Made by a program: the position numbers and the translations under genes
Notes under the pieces: generated by a model
What the model saw: the letters and a program-made list of their open reading frames with translations, nothing else
Database searches by the model: none
Told to the model about the DNA's origin: nothing
Shown: positions 23,402 to 31,879 of the stretch, one piece after another
How the letters are laid out: the number at the start of each line of letters is the position of its first letter
How positions within the stretch are numbered: the first letter of the stretch is position 1
From: UMGS755 sp045595795
GTDB lineage: Bacteria > Bacillota > Clostridia > UBA1381 > UBA9506
Length of the DNA: 42,844 nucleotides
Assembly (NCBI GenBank): GCA_045595795.1
Contig: JAZOBC010000002.1
Span: forward strand, 1 to 42,844
Direction of reading: 5' to 3'

Positions 23402-24862
23402 GTGCTGAAAAAGTCCTTAAAAAACATTTTGCTTGTGTGTTCTGTGCTCGTGGCGTTTATTTTGCTTTTTCAAATTTGGTTCAGCAGCTATTTTCTGCCT
23501 AACGGATATGATTATGTGATGTCCGGTGTGAACCGTTATGTGGTCAGCCCCATCAGATCGTTGTTTCAATGGGGTGAAAATGAAGACTTTTCTCAAAACT
23601 TCAGAGATATGTTCAGACCCGAAAAAATTGTTTTGAATGTTTCGGGAGAACGTCGCGTTTTTCGCGAGGAAGAATCAGGCTTTGAAGCTGCCCGTAACTA
23701 TGCAGATTCTCTGCTTTCTGACTTTCTTTCCGGAAAAGTTACGCTCAAAAACAGAGAAACTGTTACAATGGAAGAATATACAGCAGTTCTGCGTGGAAAA
23801 TCTATTTATGTAGATTACGGAAAAAGTTGTGATTATCGATTGTTTTCGTTTGCAACCTGCGGTGAAGCGCAAAAACGATATGCTGATGACTTAAAATCTG
23901 TCAGCAGCTACATTCTCAGTATGCATGACGGGATTATGAACGACGTTTCTGTTTTTATTTATGACAAACAAAATGGTAATATTTATCGCTATGTTGTGGA
24001 AATGGACAAAGCTTCCATTGACGCAAATCTGGCTGAGTTGTTACTGATCTCTCCATCAGAACTAACCCCGTCTTATTCTTTTGAACTGAATTTTCATAAA
24101 TCTCAGGAGCAGGCACCGGCAAAGGTTCTGTTTGAGCCAACGATTCTAATGGATGTCAGCACGAACAGCTTGCCTTCGGTGCGTCCTTCTTCTGTGGATA
24201 TAACCGAAACTTTCAGCACAGACTTGTTGCGCATGTTTTCGATTAATACTCGAGCAATGTGGCGTTATACTGACTTAAGCGGTGCCAGAGTGTTTGTTGA
24301 AAATGATGCAACACTTACTTTATATCCTGATGGATTTTTAAGCTATCAAGTGGAACCGAGCGGACGCGGACTCAGTCTGTCTACTGTAAAGGGTACATAT
24401 GACATCTACGCAGCAGCGGCAGATGCGGTAGATTTTGTAACAGAGCTCTGTGGGTACATGCCTGCTGATTTTTATGAGCATTTGCAGATACGGTCGGATT
24501 TGTTAGAAAATGCTGCCAACCAGGGCACATATACCATTATATTTGATTATTGCATGAACGGCGTTCCTGTTCGCTATCAGCAGGAAAATGGCTATGCGCA
24601 TGCAATCAAAATGGAACTGGAAAACGGTCACTTGAAGTCTTATCAGCAATATATTACAACCTATGAAAATGAGCGTAATGGTGAAGAAAAAGCGTTATTG
24701 CCGCTTCTGAATGCTGCAGACATGCTTGTAGATGTATTATACCGCGAGCCGGAACCGTTACAGATTTGGCAGATTGCACCATGCTATATTGCTGCCGGAC
24801 AAGGAGATTTAGTTCCTAAGTGGAGTGTGTTTGTTGATGAGAGCGAACAGATTGTGGGGTGA
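23402..24862 (+). CDS. yycH: YycH-like regulator of WalK
   Basis: A 486-residue protein with one N-terminal transmembrane segment (about 7-29) and a large extracytoplasmic part, the architecture of YycH (about 450 residues in Bacillus). In Bacillus, YycH and YycI associate with WalK at the membrane and restrain it. The start is GTG at 23402 with AAAGGGGG eight bases upstream. A 6-bp gap to the yycI-like gene supports cotranslation. Sequence similarity is not obvious by eye beyond the N-terminal region; size, topology and position carry the call. Confidence 0.7.
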   Translation: MLKKSLKNILLVCSVLVAFILLFQIWFSSYFLPNGYDYVMSGVNRYVVSPIRSLFQWGENEDFSQNFRDMFRPEKIVLNVSGERRVFREEESGFEAARNYADSLLSDFLSGKVTLKNRETVTMEEYTAVLRGKSIYVDYGKSCDYRLFSFATCGEAQKRYADDLKSVSSYILSMHDGIMNDVSVFIYDKQNGNIYRYVVEMDKASIDANLAELLLISPSELTPSYSFELNFHKSQEQAPAKVLFEPTILMDVSTNSLPSVRPSSVDITETFSTDLLRMFSINTRAMWRYTDLSGARVFVENDATLTLYPDGFLSYQVEPSGRGLSLSTVKGTYDIYAAAADAVDFVTELCGYMPADFYEHLQIRSDLLENAANQGTYTIIFDYCMNGVPVRYQQENGYAHAIKMELENGHLKSYQQYITTYENERNGEEKALLPLLNAADMLVDVLYREPEPLQIWQIAPCYIAAGQGDLVPKWSVFVDESEQIVG

Positions 24863-24868
24863 CGGAGC

Positions 24869-25723
24869 ATGAATTGGGGAAGAGCCAAAACCATTTTAAT
24901 TGTTTTGTTTCTGATGACCGATGTTTTTTTATTGGTCGTTATGCTGCAAACTCATTTTAATACCACCCGGCTGTCAGAAGATATACTTACACAAACGGTG
25001 CAGATTTTAACAACGAAGAATATACAGGTGGAAGCAAAGCAGATTCCTCAAAAACGCATTAGGAATCAAAATGTGGTTCTGGAGAATTTCTTCTGTCGAC
25101 CCGGCGAGGCGGCACAAAGTATCTTAGGGTCTGATGCTCGGTTGATTTCAGAAGAACCGTCACAGTATGCCTATACCTTTGAGAGTGATACAGGAACGCT
25201 GACAATACAAAGCAGCAGTTTTTCTTATATCAGCAGACAACAGTCAAAACCCTATGAGAAAGATAGCACGCCTAGAGAGGAAAAATTAAAAGAAAACGTT
25301 TTGAAGTGCTTAAGCAATTTAGGCTTTCGTGGCGAAGGAATACAGATTACTGAAATGGCAGTAGAGCAGGGCGTTGTGCGCTGCATGGCAATGCCTTGTT
25401 ATGAAAAAAATCTGATTCATGGAATCTCCATGCATATCGTGGCCGATTGTGAGAAAATTCTATCCTTAGAGGGAAACTGGTTTGAAGCAATTTCAAGTGA
25501 GATGCATGAAGAAACGTTGCTTGATGTTACGTCCATTTTGGTGGAATTTATGTACCACAAGCAAGGTCGTGCAACTCGAATTGAAGACATCAGCCATGGC
25601 TATTATGTGGCAGAGGAATATCTAAACAGTCAGGAATTTACGGCTGCTCCTGTATATATAATCAAAGAAAGTAGCGGTGCAGTCAGTTTTTTTGATGCAA
25701 GCGCGGGAACGTTTATTGAATAA
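24869..25723 (+). CDS. yycI: YycI-like regulator of WalK
   Basis: A 284-residue single-pass protein. The start MNWGRAKTILIVLFLMTDVF closely resembles YycI (a short MxWxxxKTI N-terminus running into one TM at about 8-27), followed by an extracytoplasmic domain. It would partner the YycH-like protein in controlling the kinase. GGAG five bases before ATG 24869. This is the clearest of the two accessory genes and anchors the WalRK assignment. The obgE gene follows after 21 bp. Confidence 0.75.
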   Translation: MNWGRAKTILIVLFLMTDVFLLVVMLQTHFNTTRLSEDILTQTVQILTTKNIQVEAKQIPQKRIRNQNVVLENFFCRPGEAAQSILGSDARLISEEPSQYAYTFESDTGTLTIQSSSFSYISRQQSKPYEKDSTPREEKLKENVLKCLSNLGFRGEGIQITEMAVEQGVVRCMAMPCYEKNLIHGISMHIVADCEKILSLEGNWFEAISSEMHEETLLDVTSILVEFMYHKQGRATRIEDISHGYYVAEEYLNSQEFTAAPVYIIKESSGAVSFFDASAGTFIE

Positions 25724-25744
25724 AAAGGAAGTAGAGGGACAACG

Positions 25745-27013
25745 ATGTTAGTAGATGTTGCAGAAATTAAAATTCAATCAGGAAACGGCGGAAACGGTTT
25801 GGTTTCCTTTCACCGTGAAAAATATGTAGCGGCAGGTGGCCCTGATGGAGGAGACGGCGGCAAGGGTGGAGACGTTATATTTGTTGCTGATTCACGGCTC
25901 TTGACCTTGATGGATTTTCGTTATAAAAAGGAATATAAAGCTCAAAATGGTGGAGATGGCAGAGGCAAAAAATGTACCGGCAGCAATGGCAGTGACATGC
26001 TGATCTATGTGCCTGTGGGTACGCTTGTGAAAGATGCTGAAACAGACAGAGCTATTGCGGATTTAAATCAAGACGGAGCCCGGTTCGTTGCTGCACGAGG
26101 CGGCAACGGTGGCTGGGGGAATGTCCATTTTGCGACCCCGACCAGACAGGTTCCGAAATTTGCAAAGCCCGGTCAACGTGGTATCAGTCGCCGCATTAAA
26201 TTAGAGCTAAAGCTTTTGGCTGATGTAGGTTTAGTTGGTTTTCCCAATGTGGGAAAATCCACCTTGCTTTCAGTTGTCAGCAGTGCAAAACCGAAAATTG
26301 CCAACTATCATTTTACTACGTTAGAGCCGAACTTGGGCGTCATTTCTGTGGGTGAAGCCAAAAGCTTTGTGATGGCAGATATCCCCGGTATTATTGAAGG
26401 AGCCAGCCAAGGAATCGGTCTGGGACACGAATTTTTAAGGCACGTTGAACGGACGAGACTGCTCTTGCACTTGGTGGATGTATCCGGTATTGAAGGAAGA
26501 AATCCCATAGAGGATTTTGATACAATTTGCGAGGAAATGCGTTTGTATAATCCGGATTTGGCAGAAAAACCGCAGATTGTGGTTGCCAATAAAACAGATA
26601 TCATAACCGATCCTGATGCTTACGAAGCTTTTAAGCAGGAGATTGAAAACCGAGATCTCTTGTTATTTGAAATTTCGGCAGCAACCAAGAAGGGTACTCG
26701 TGAGCTGATGTCGTTTGTTTTCGGCTGCCTGCAGGAATTGCCGGTGCCGGAACAAACAGTCTATGAAGATACCATTGAACCCGTGGAGGCAGATGATTCC
26801 ATTACGATTATATGTGACGGTGATGTATATTGCGTTGAGGGCGGCAGAGCGGATCGCATCGTGGCAAGCACCAACTTTTCTGATTACGAATCTCTGCAGT
26901 TCTTCCAACGTTCTCTACGTGATTCCGGTATTATTGACGAGTTGGAGCAAACAGGTATCAATGAGGGCGACACGGTCCGTATTGGTGAACTGGAATTTGA
27001 GTATGTGAAGTGA
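25745..27013 (+). CDS. obgE: GTPase ObgE/CgtA
   Basis: A 422-residue essential GTPase involved in 50S assembly and stress signalling. The glycine-rich Obg fold (about 2-158) has SGNGGNGLVSFHREK and GGDGGKGGDV repeats. The G domain follows with GFPNVGKST (G1), DIPGIIEGA (G3) and NKTD (G4). The last ~75 residues are the OCT domain found in many Firmicutes Obg proteins. GGAAG/AGAGGG precede the start. It forms a compact housekeeping run with ispE, dtd and a cyclophilin. Confidence 0.97.
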   Translation: MLVDVAEIKIQSGNGGNGLVSFHREKYVAAGGPDGGDGGKGGDVIFVADSRLLTLMDFRYKKEYKAQNGGDGRGKKCTGSNGSDMLIYVPVGTLVKDAETDRAIADLNQDGARFVAARGGNGGWGNVHFATPTRQVPKFAKPGQRGISRRIKLELKLLADVGLVGFPNVGKSTLLSVVSSAKPKIANYHFTTLEPNLGVISVGEAKSFVMADIPGIIEGASQGIGLGHEFLRHVERTRLLLHLVDVSGIEGRNPIEDFDTICEEMRLYNPDLAEKPQIVVANKTDIITDPDAYEAFKQEIENRDLLLFEISAATKKGTRELMSFVFGCLQELPVPEQTVYEDTIEPVEADDSITIICDGDVYCVEGGRADRIVASTNFSDYESLQFFQRSLRDSGIIDELEQTGINEGDTVRIGELEFEYVK

Positions 27014-27022
27014 GGGAGCATC

Positions 27023-27886
27023 ATGAACAGCCTGACGATGACCGCGAAAGCAAAGATCAATTTGTTTTTGAAGGTCTTAAATAAACGGCAGGACGGCTAT
27101 CATAACATTGAAAGTATTATGCAGCTTGTGAATTTTGGCGATAAAGTTACCGTGACCCACACAAAAGAATCGGGCATTTCTATTGATTCAAGCGACCGAA
27201 CCTTGCCAAGTGATGAGGGTAACATTGCCTATCGGGCAGCAGCACTGATGCAGAAAACTTTTGATATAGAGGGTGGATTTCACATTCGCTTGGATAAAAA
27301 AATTCCCGTGGCAGGTGGTCTTGCCGGTGGCAGTACCAATGCGGCTGCGGTTATGCACTTAGTTAACAACTTATGTAAGCTGAATTGCACGACCAAGCAA
27401 CTTGCTCAGTTAGGTGTTACCTTGGGAGCAGACGTGCCGTTTTGTATCTATGGTAGTCCTGCCTTAACAGAGGGAATTGGTGAAAAAATCACGCCCGTTA
27501 AGGGTCTTTCTGATTGTCATATTCTGTTGGTAAATCCCGGTGTGGGTGTGAGTACGGCAGAAATATATAAGGCTTTAGATGAAGAAAATTCTCCTGTAGA
27601 CGGTGATGTGAGAAAACTGGCTCGGTATCTTGAGGCTGGTGATATAAACTCGGCTTTTGGTGAAATGAAGAATGTTATGGAATCGGCGGCTGTTTGTCAG
27701 TGCCATCAGATTTCAGAACTGCTTACAAAGCTCCGAGATGCGGGCGCTGTACATAGCATGATGAGTGGAAGTGGCGCTACCTGTTTTGGTATCTTTGTCG
27801 AAAAGCCGGATGAGAAAGAAATGCGAGCCGTATTCGGCGAAGATTTTGTGGCGTTAACCACGCCATCGGAATCTGTTTTTTCATAA
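27023..27886 (+). CDS. ispE: 4-diphosphocytidyl-2-C-methyl-D-erythritol kinase
   Basis: A 287-residue GHMP kinase phosphorylating CDP-methylerythritol in the non-mevalonate isoprenoid pathway. AKINLFLKVLNKRQDGYH at the N-terminus and PVAGGLAGGSTNAAA (the ATP-binding GHMP loop) are diagnostic; MSGSGATCFGIF is the third motif. It begins 9 bp after obgE with GAGGGAG. Its presence shows the organism uses the MEP pathway. Confidence 0.96.
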   Translation: MNSLTMTAKAKINLFLKVLNKRQDGYHNIESIMQLVNFGDKVTVTHTKESGISIDSSDRTLPSDEGNIAYRAAALMQKTFDIEGGFHIRLDKKIPVAGGLAGGSTNAAAVMHLVNNLCKLNCTTKQLAQLGVTLGADVPFCIYGSPALTEGIGEKITPVKGLSDCHILLVNPGVGVSTAEIYKALDEENSPVDGDVRKLARYLEAGDINSAFGEMKNVMESAAVCQCHQISELLTKLRDAGAVHSMMSGSGATCFGIFVEKPDEKEMRAVFGEDFVALTTPSESVFS

Positions 27887-27909
27887 TTTGCTGTGTTGGG
27901 AGTGGAAAT

Positions 27910-28365
27910 ATGAAGATTGTTTTGCAAAGGGTGCTTAGCGCTCAGGTTGAAGTTGACGGTGTTGTCACAGGGAAAATTGACAGAGGCTATCTCCTGCTTT
28001 TGGGCGTTTCAAATAATGATACAAAAGAAATTGCTGATAAAATGATTGAAAAGATTGCCCGGCTTAGAATTTTTGAGGATGATTGTGGCAAGGTTAATTT
28101 AAGCATTGGCCAGGTTGGAGGTGGCGTGCTGGTGGTTTCGCAGTTTACACTGTATGCCGACTGTCGTAAGGGGAATCGCCCAAGCTTTACAAACGCCGGC
28201 AGCCCGGCTTTTGCAGAGGAATTATATGAATATGTTCTCATGCGTTGCAGGGAGTTATTTTCTCAAACAGAACATGGTATTTTTGGTGCTGAAATGAAGG
28301 TATCGTTAGTCAATGACGGACCCTTTACGTTGGTTTTAGACAGTCGGGATATTTTGCCGGTGTGA
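27910..28365 (+). CDS. dtd: D-aminoacyl-tRNA deacylase
   Basis: A 151-residue proofreading enzyme removing D-amino acids, and glycine from tRNA-Ala. The signature SQFTLYADCRKGNRPSF contains the catalytic SQxT, and VNDGPFT contains the Gly-cisPro motif that excludes L-aminoacyl groups. Full family length. GGGAGTGG before the start; 23 bp after ispE, same operon. Confidence 0.96.
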   Translation: MKIVLQRVLSAQVEVDGVVTGKIDRGYLLLLGVSNNDTKEIADKMIEKIARLRIFEDDCGKVNLSIGQVGGGVLVVSQFTLYADCRKGNRPSFTNAGSPAFAEELYEYVLMRCRELFSQTEHGIFGAEMKVSLVNDGPFTLVLDSRDILPV

Positions 28366-28398
28366 CATAATTTTATCAAAGAGTGAGGAGTAAAGAAT

Positions 28399-28995
28399 AT
28401 GAAAAGAATTGGCAGTTTATTAATGGTTGTGCTGTTGTGCATTTGTGTGCTTGGTGGTTGTCAGTCAGATTCATCACAGCAGGAGCACAGTTTTGTACAA
28501 CTGACGCTTGAAAAAGGGAACGTGGTGATTGAGTTATATCCGGAAATTGCCCCTAAAAGCGTAAAGCTTTTTTTAGAATGTGTTAAATCAGGATATTATG
28601 ACGGAAAGGTATTTCACCGCAGCCTTCCCGGGTTTATTCAGGGTGGATCTGCCGATGGTTTTGGTGTTGGTGGCTATGGAAAAGCCGTGCAGGGTGAGTT
28701 CACGGAAAACGGCTTTGAAAACAACTTAAAGCATGAACGCGGCGTTATTTCATTAGCCAGAACGGAAAACCCTAACTCAGCCAGCGGACAGTTCTTTATT
28801 ATGACTGCAGCAGAACCGGCTTTTGATGGCAGATATGCAACCTTTGGTAAGGTGGTGGAGGGCATTGAGTTTGTAGATGAGATTGAAGCTATGCCCACAA
28901 GAGGCTATGCCAATGATGAATTGGTTACTAAACCAGTCATCGTTAAAGCGGAGATTTTAAAGGATTACGTACCGGAATCCTCTCAAAAAGAGTAA
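28399..28995 (+). CDS. Lipoprotein cyclophilin-type peptidyl-prolyl isomerase
   Basis: A 198-residue protein. The signal peptide ends in lipobox VLGGC (C21), so it should be lipid-anchored outside the membrane. The cyclophilin domain (about 34-190) has VFHR, SGQFFI and FDGRYATFGKVV, the usual catalytic core. It would assist folding of exported proteins by proline isomerisation. GAGGAG precedes ATG 28399. It is the last gene of the run; no strong terminator follows. Confidence 0.93.
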   Translation: MKRIGSLLMVVLLCICVLGGCQSDSSQQEHSFVQLTLEKGNVVIELYPEIAPKSVKLFLECVKSGYYDGKVFHRSLPGFIQGGSADGFGVGGYGKAVQGEFTENGFENNLKHERGVISLARTENPNSASGQFFIMTAAEPAFDGRYATFGKVVEGIEFVDEIEAMPTRGYANDELVTKPVIVKAEILKDYVPESSQKE

Positions 28996-29072
28996 AAATA
29001 TATAAATTATTTTGCTATTTTACAATTTTTTATGTTTAATGAAGAAAATTTTGAAAAAAACGAAAATAACAC

Positions 29073-29101
29073 TTGCATATTTTGTTACAATATTGTAAAA
29101 T
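29073..29101 (+). promoter_or_regulatory. Promoter of gap with palindrome
   Basis: TTGCAT (29073-29078), 17-bp spacer, TAAAAT (29096-29101). A perfect 14-bp palindrome TTACAATATTGTAA (29085-29098) lies in the spacer and enters the -10 box, so a repressor bound there would block it. The match to the Rex consensus is poor. Confidence 0.65.
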
Positions 29102-29146
29102 GTATATTGATAATTTAATAACAAATTTTTAGGAGGTTTTACGACT

Positions 29147-30160
29147 ATGGCAGTAAAAGTAGGTATTAATGGTTTTGGTCGTATCGGTCGTCTGGCTTTC
29201 AGACAGATGTTCGGTGCAGAAGGATATGAGGTTGTTGCAATCAACGATTTAACAAGCCCCAAAATGCTGGCTCACTTGTTAAAGTATGATTCCGCTCAGG
29301 GTAAATACGCTCTGGCTGATACCGTTTCTGCTGGTGATGATTCCATCACCGTTGACGGCAAGACCATCAAAATTTATGCTGAAAAAGACGCTGTAAACAT
29401 TCCTTGGGGCGCTTTGGATGTAGACGTTGTATTAGAATGCACAGGTTTCTACACCTCTAAGGAAAAGGCTTCTGCTCACTTGACTGCAGGTGCTAAGAAG
29501 GTTGTTATTTCTGCTCCCGCTGGTAACGATCTGCCCACCGTTGTTTACAACGTTAACCACAACATTTTAACTAAGGATGACAAAGTTATTTCTGCAGCTT
29601 CCTGCACAACAAACTGCTTGGCTCCCATGGCTAAGGCTCTGAATGATTACATGCCCGTTGAAAGCGGTATCATGTCTACCATTCACGCTTACACTGGCGA
29701 CCAGATGATCTTAGACGGTCCTCAGAGAAAGGGTGACCTGAGAAGATCCAGAGCAGGTGCTATCAACATCGTTCCCAACTCCACCGGTGCTGCTAAGGCT
29801 ATTGGCCTGGTTATTCCCGAATTAAACGGCAAGCTCATCGGTTCCGCTCAGCGTGTTCCGACCCCGACCGGTTCTACCACAATCCTGGTTGCAGTTGTTA
29901 AGGGTCAGGCTACTGTTGAAGGTATCAACGCTGCTATGAAAGCTGCTGCAAATGAATCTTTTGCATACAACGAAGATGAAATCGTTTCTTCCGATATCGT
30001 CGGCAGCCGCTTTGGTTCTATCTTTGATGCAACTCAGACCATGGTAACCAACATGGATAACGGTTACTCTCAGGTTCAGGTTGTTTCCTGGTATGACAAC
30101 GAAAATTCTTATACCAGCCAGATGGTTAGAACCATTAAGTATTTTGCTGAATTAGGTTAA
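29147..30160 (+). CDS. gap: Glyceraldehyde-3-phosphate dehydrogenase, type I
   Basis: A 337-residue glycolytic enzyme converting glyceraldehyde-3-phosphate to 1,3-bisphosphoglycerate with NAD and phosphate. INGFGRIGRL is the NAD motif and C153 in ASCTTNC is the catalytic cysteine. Codon choice is visibly more biased than in neighbours, in keeping with high expression. AGGAGG precedes the start; the gene is monocistronic between its own promoter and terminator. Confidence 0.98.
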   Translation: MAVKVGINGFGRIGRLAFRQMFGAEGYEVVAINDLTSPKMLAHLLKYDSAQGKYALADTVSAGDDSITVDGKTIKIYAEKDAVNIPWGALDVDVVLECTGFYTSKEKASAHLTAGAKKVVISAPAGNDLPTVVYNVNHNILTKDDKVISAASCTTNCLAPMAKALNDYMPVESGIMSTIHAYTGDQMILDGPQRKGDLRRSRAGAINIVPNSTGAAKAIGLVIPELNGKLIGSAQRVPTPTGSTTILVAVVKGQATVEGINAAMKAAANESFAYNEDEIVSSDIVGSRFGSIFDATQTMVTNMDNGYSQVQVVSWYDNENSYTSQMVRTIKYFAELG

Positions 30161-30172
30161 TTCAATAAGATG

Positions 30173-30206
30173 AAAAAATGCCGCACGAAATAGTGCGGCA
30201 TTTTTT
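30173..30206. terminator. Bidirectional terminator between gap and mscL
   Basis: Perfect 14-bp stem (30173-30186 with 30193-30206), 6-nt loop, with T6 on each strand. It should terminate gap and the convergent dus-mscL unit. Confidence 0.9.
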
Positions 30207-30210
30207 GTTG

Positions 30211-30259
30211 CATAAAGTAAGAGGATTGCGCGCTTTTGCGGCAATCCTCTTACTTTATG
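30211..30259. repeat. 19-bp perfect inverted repeat just after mscL
   Basis: Arms 30211-30229 and 30241-30259 are exactly complementary around an 11-nt loop. There is no T tract on either side, so alone it is not a classic terminator. It probably stabilises the mscL mRNA end or works with the adjacent gap terminator. Confidence 0.7.
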
Positions 30260-30264
30260 TATGT

Positions 30265-30696
30265 TTATTCGGATTTTGCTTTCAGTAAGTCGCGAATTTC
30301 CGTCAGCAGTTCTTCCTGTGAAGGTCCTTTGGGTTCTTCAACGATTTCTTCTTCAACCTTTTTGCGGGTAATCTTGTCTTTTGCTTTGTTAATCAGCTTC
30401 ACGAACAGGAAAATGGAAAAAGCAATGATTAAAAAGTCAATCACATTCTGGATAAAGTTACCGTAAGCGATAGCAGCTTCTGGTTTGATGATTTTGTCCC
30501 CGTCTTTCACAGCTTCTTTCAGCACCCATTTTAAGGATTTGAAATCCATGCCGGCAGTGACATATCCGAAGAAGGGCATGATGATGTCGTTGACGATGGA
30601 GGTGACAATTTTGCCGAATGCACCGCCGACAATAACACCAATGGCCATGTCCAGCACGTTGCCTTTTAAGGCAAATTCTTTAAATTCTTTTAACAT
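30265..30696 (-). CDS. mscL: Large-conductance mechanosensitive channel
   Basis: A 143-residue membrane protein forming the pentameric emergency channel that opens under hypo-osmotic stress. N-terminal KEFALKGNVLDMAIGVIVG leads into TM1 (glycine-rich pore helix), a periplasm-side loop follows, TM2 is near 77-100 (NVIDFLIIAFSIF), and the C-terminal charged helix ends in a bundle. GGAG is seven nt before the start. The gene starts 18 bp after dus on the same strand. Confidence 0.97.
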   Translation of the reverse strand: MLKEFKEFALKGNVLDMAIGVIVGGAFGKIVTSIVNDIIMPFFGYVTAGMDFKSLKWVLKEAVKDGDKIIKPEAAIAYGNFIQNVIDFLIIAFSIFLFVKLINKAKDKITRKKVEEEIVEEPKGPSQEELLTEIRDLLKAKSE

Positions 30697-30714
30697 GATT
30701 CTTTTCTCCTTTGT

Positions 30715-31650
30715 TTAAAAAATCTCGCTGACGACTGCCTGCATTTCGGCAAAGGTCGAAGCGGAAAATGCTTTGTTTTTAGCGGCAGCGGAGTGGGGGA
30801 TGCCCTTTAGATACCAAGCAATGTGTTTTCTCGCCTCCAACATGCCTAAGTGCTCACCTTTGTATTGAACCAACAAACTTAAATGCCGCAAAATAGTTTC
30901 TTTTTTTTCTTCTTTTGAAATCGGTTTGTAGGAGCCGTTTGCAAGATATTCCTGAATTTGGCGAAATAAGAACGGGTTTCCCTCAGCGCCTCTGCCAATC
31001 ATCACGCTGTCACAACCGGTTTCCTGCTTCATAGCCACCACATCACCAGGACAAGTAATGTCGCCGTTGCCGATGACAGGGATGGAAACAGCTTGCTTTA
31101 CGGCGGTAATATCCGCCCAGTTTGCTTTGCCACTATAAAACTGCTGACGAGTTCTGGCGTGAAGCGTAATGGCAGTAACGCCCTCGCTTTCTGCAAGTTG
31201 TGCCAGTTCCACGCAATTTTTAGAATTTTCATCCCAACCGGAACGAAATTTGATGCTCAGCGGTACAGAAAGCTCACGCACGACTGCACGCAGCACTGCA
31301 CCGGCGCGTGTTACATCACGCCCTAAAGCGGCACCGTCACCATTCGTGACAATTTTAGGTGTGGGGCAGCCCATGTTAATGTCAACAGCCTGAGCGCCCT
31401 GCTCCTGAACAAAAACAGCCGCTCGCGCCATAATTTCAGGCTCGTTGCCGAAAATCTGGACAATCAAGGGTGCTTCCTTTTCGTGAGTCTGGAGCAGCTT
31501 ATTTGTTTTTTTATCCCGATATTCAATCCCCTTAGAGCTAATCATTTCTGAAATAGTTACGTCGACACCAAAGTCTTTACAGATAAGGCGAAAAGGCAAA
31601 TCCGTAACGCCTGCCATGGGGGCGAGAAATATTTTGTTGCAATAATCCAA
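30715..31650 (-). CDS. dus: tRNA-dihydrouridine synthase (DusB-type)
   Basis: A 311-residue flavoenzyme reducing uridines in tRNA, FMN- and NADPH-dependent. Near the start, FLAPMAGVTDLPFR is the FMN-binding signature; INMGCPTPKI holds the catalytic C95; GNGDI and IGRGAEGNPF are FMN phosphate-site motifs. I place the start at TTG 31650 (MDYCNKIFLAPM): AGGAG sits 8 nt upstream and the length fits the family. ATG 31680 lies only 6 nt after a TATAAT box and has no ribosome site. Co-transcribed with mscL. Confidence 0.92.
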   Translation of the reverse strand: MDYCNKIFLAPMAGVTDLPFRLICKDFGVDVTISEMISSKGIEYRDKKTNKLLQTHEKEAPLIVQIFGNEPEIMARAAVFVQEQGAQAVDINMGCPTPKIVTNGDGAALGRDVTRAGAVLRAVVRELSVPLSIKFRSGWDENSKNCVELAQLAESEGVTAITLHARTRQQFYSGKANWADITAVKQAVSIPVIGNGDITCPGDVVAMKQETGCDSVMIGRGAEGNPFLFRQIQEYLANGSYKPISKEEKKETILRHLSLLVQYKGEHLGMLEARKHIAWYLKGIPHSAAAKNKAFSASTFAEMQAVVSEIF

Positions 31651-31686
31651 GTCCTTGGCTCCTGTTCTATTCACAATCATATTTCT

Positions 31687-31715
31687 ATTATAACATAACT
31701 TACGCCGGAAGAAAA
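31687..31715 (-). promoter_or_regulatory. Extended -10 promoter of dus-mscL
   Basis: On the minus strand, TGT then TATAAT (31692-31687), with TTTTCT as a weak -35 at 17 bp. The transcript would start near 31680 and carry AGGAG ahead of the TTG start, supporting that start. Confidence 0.6.
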
Positions 31716-31742
31716 GTTTTTTATAAAAAATCTTGTTTTTTG

Positions 31743-31771
31743 TTGAATAAAATAGCAGTTTGTTATATAAT
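31743..31771 (+). promoter_or_regulatory. Promoter of pncB operon
   Basis: TTGAAT (31743-31748), 17-bp spacer, TATAAT (31766-31771). The leader to 31880 is about 100 nt with no recognised riboswitch. Confidence 0.7.
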
Positions 31772-31879
31772 TTATTGTAAGATATCATTTTCAAGAAGAT
31801 AGTTTGGGGTATTTTCTAAGAAATGTGTGTAGGCAAGTGAAAAATCCTATTAGAAAAAGATACATCCGGAGGGAAACGC

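Noticed and set aside
29082..29099. Rex-binding site in the gap promoter
   Set aside because: Only the left arm resembles the Rex consensus; the real symmetry centre is one base off, so I report only a palindrome.
30211..30259. Small RNA or riboswitch at the mscL 3' end
   Set aside because: It is a simple long hairpin with no promoter or conserved fold; an mRNA end structure is the simpler reading.
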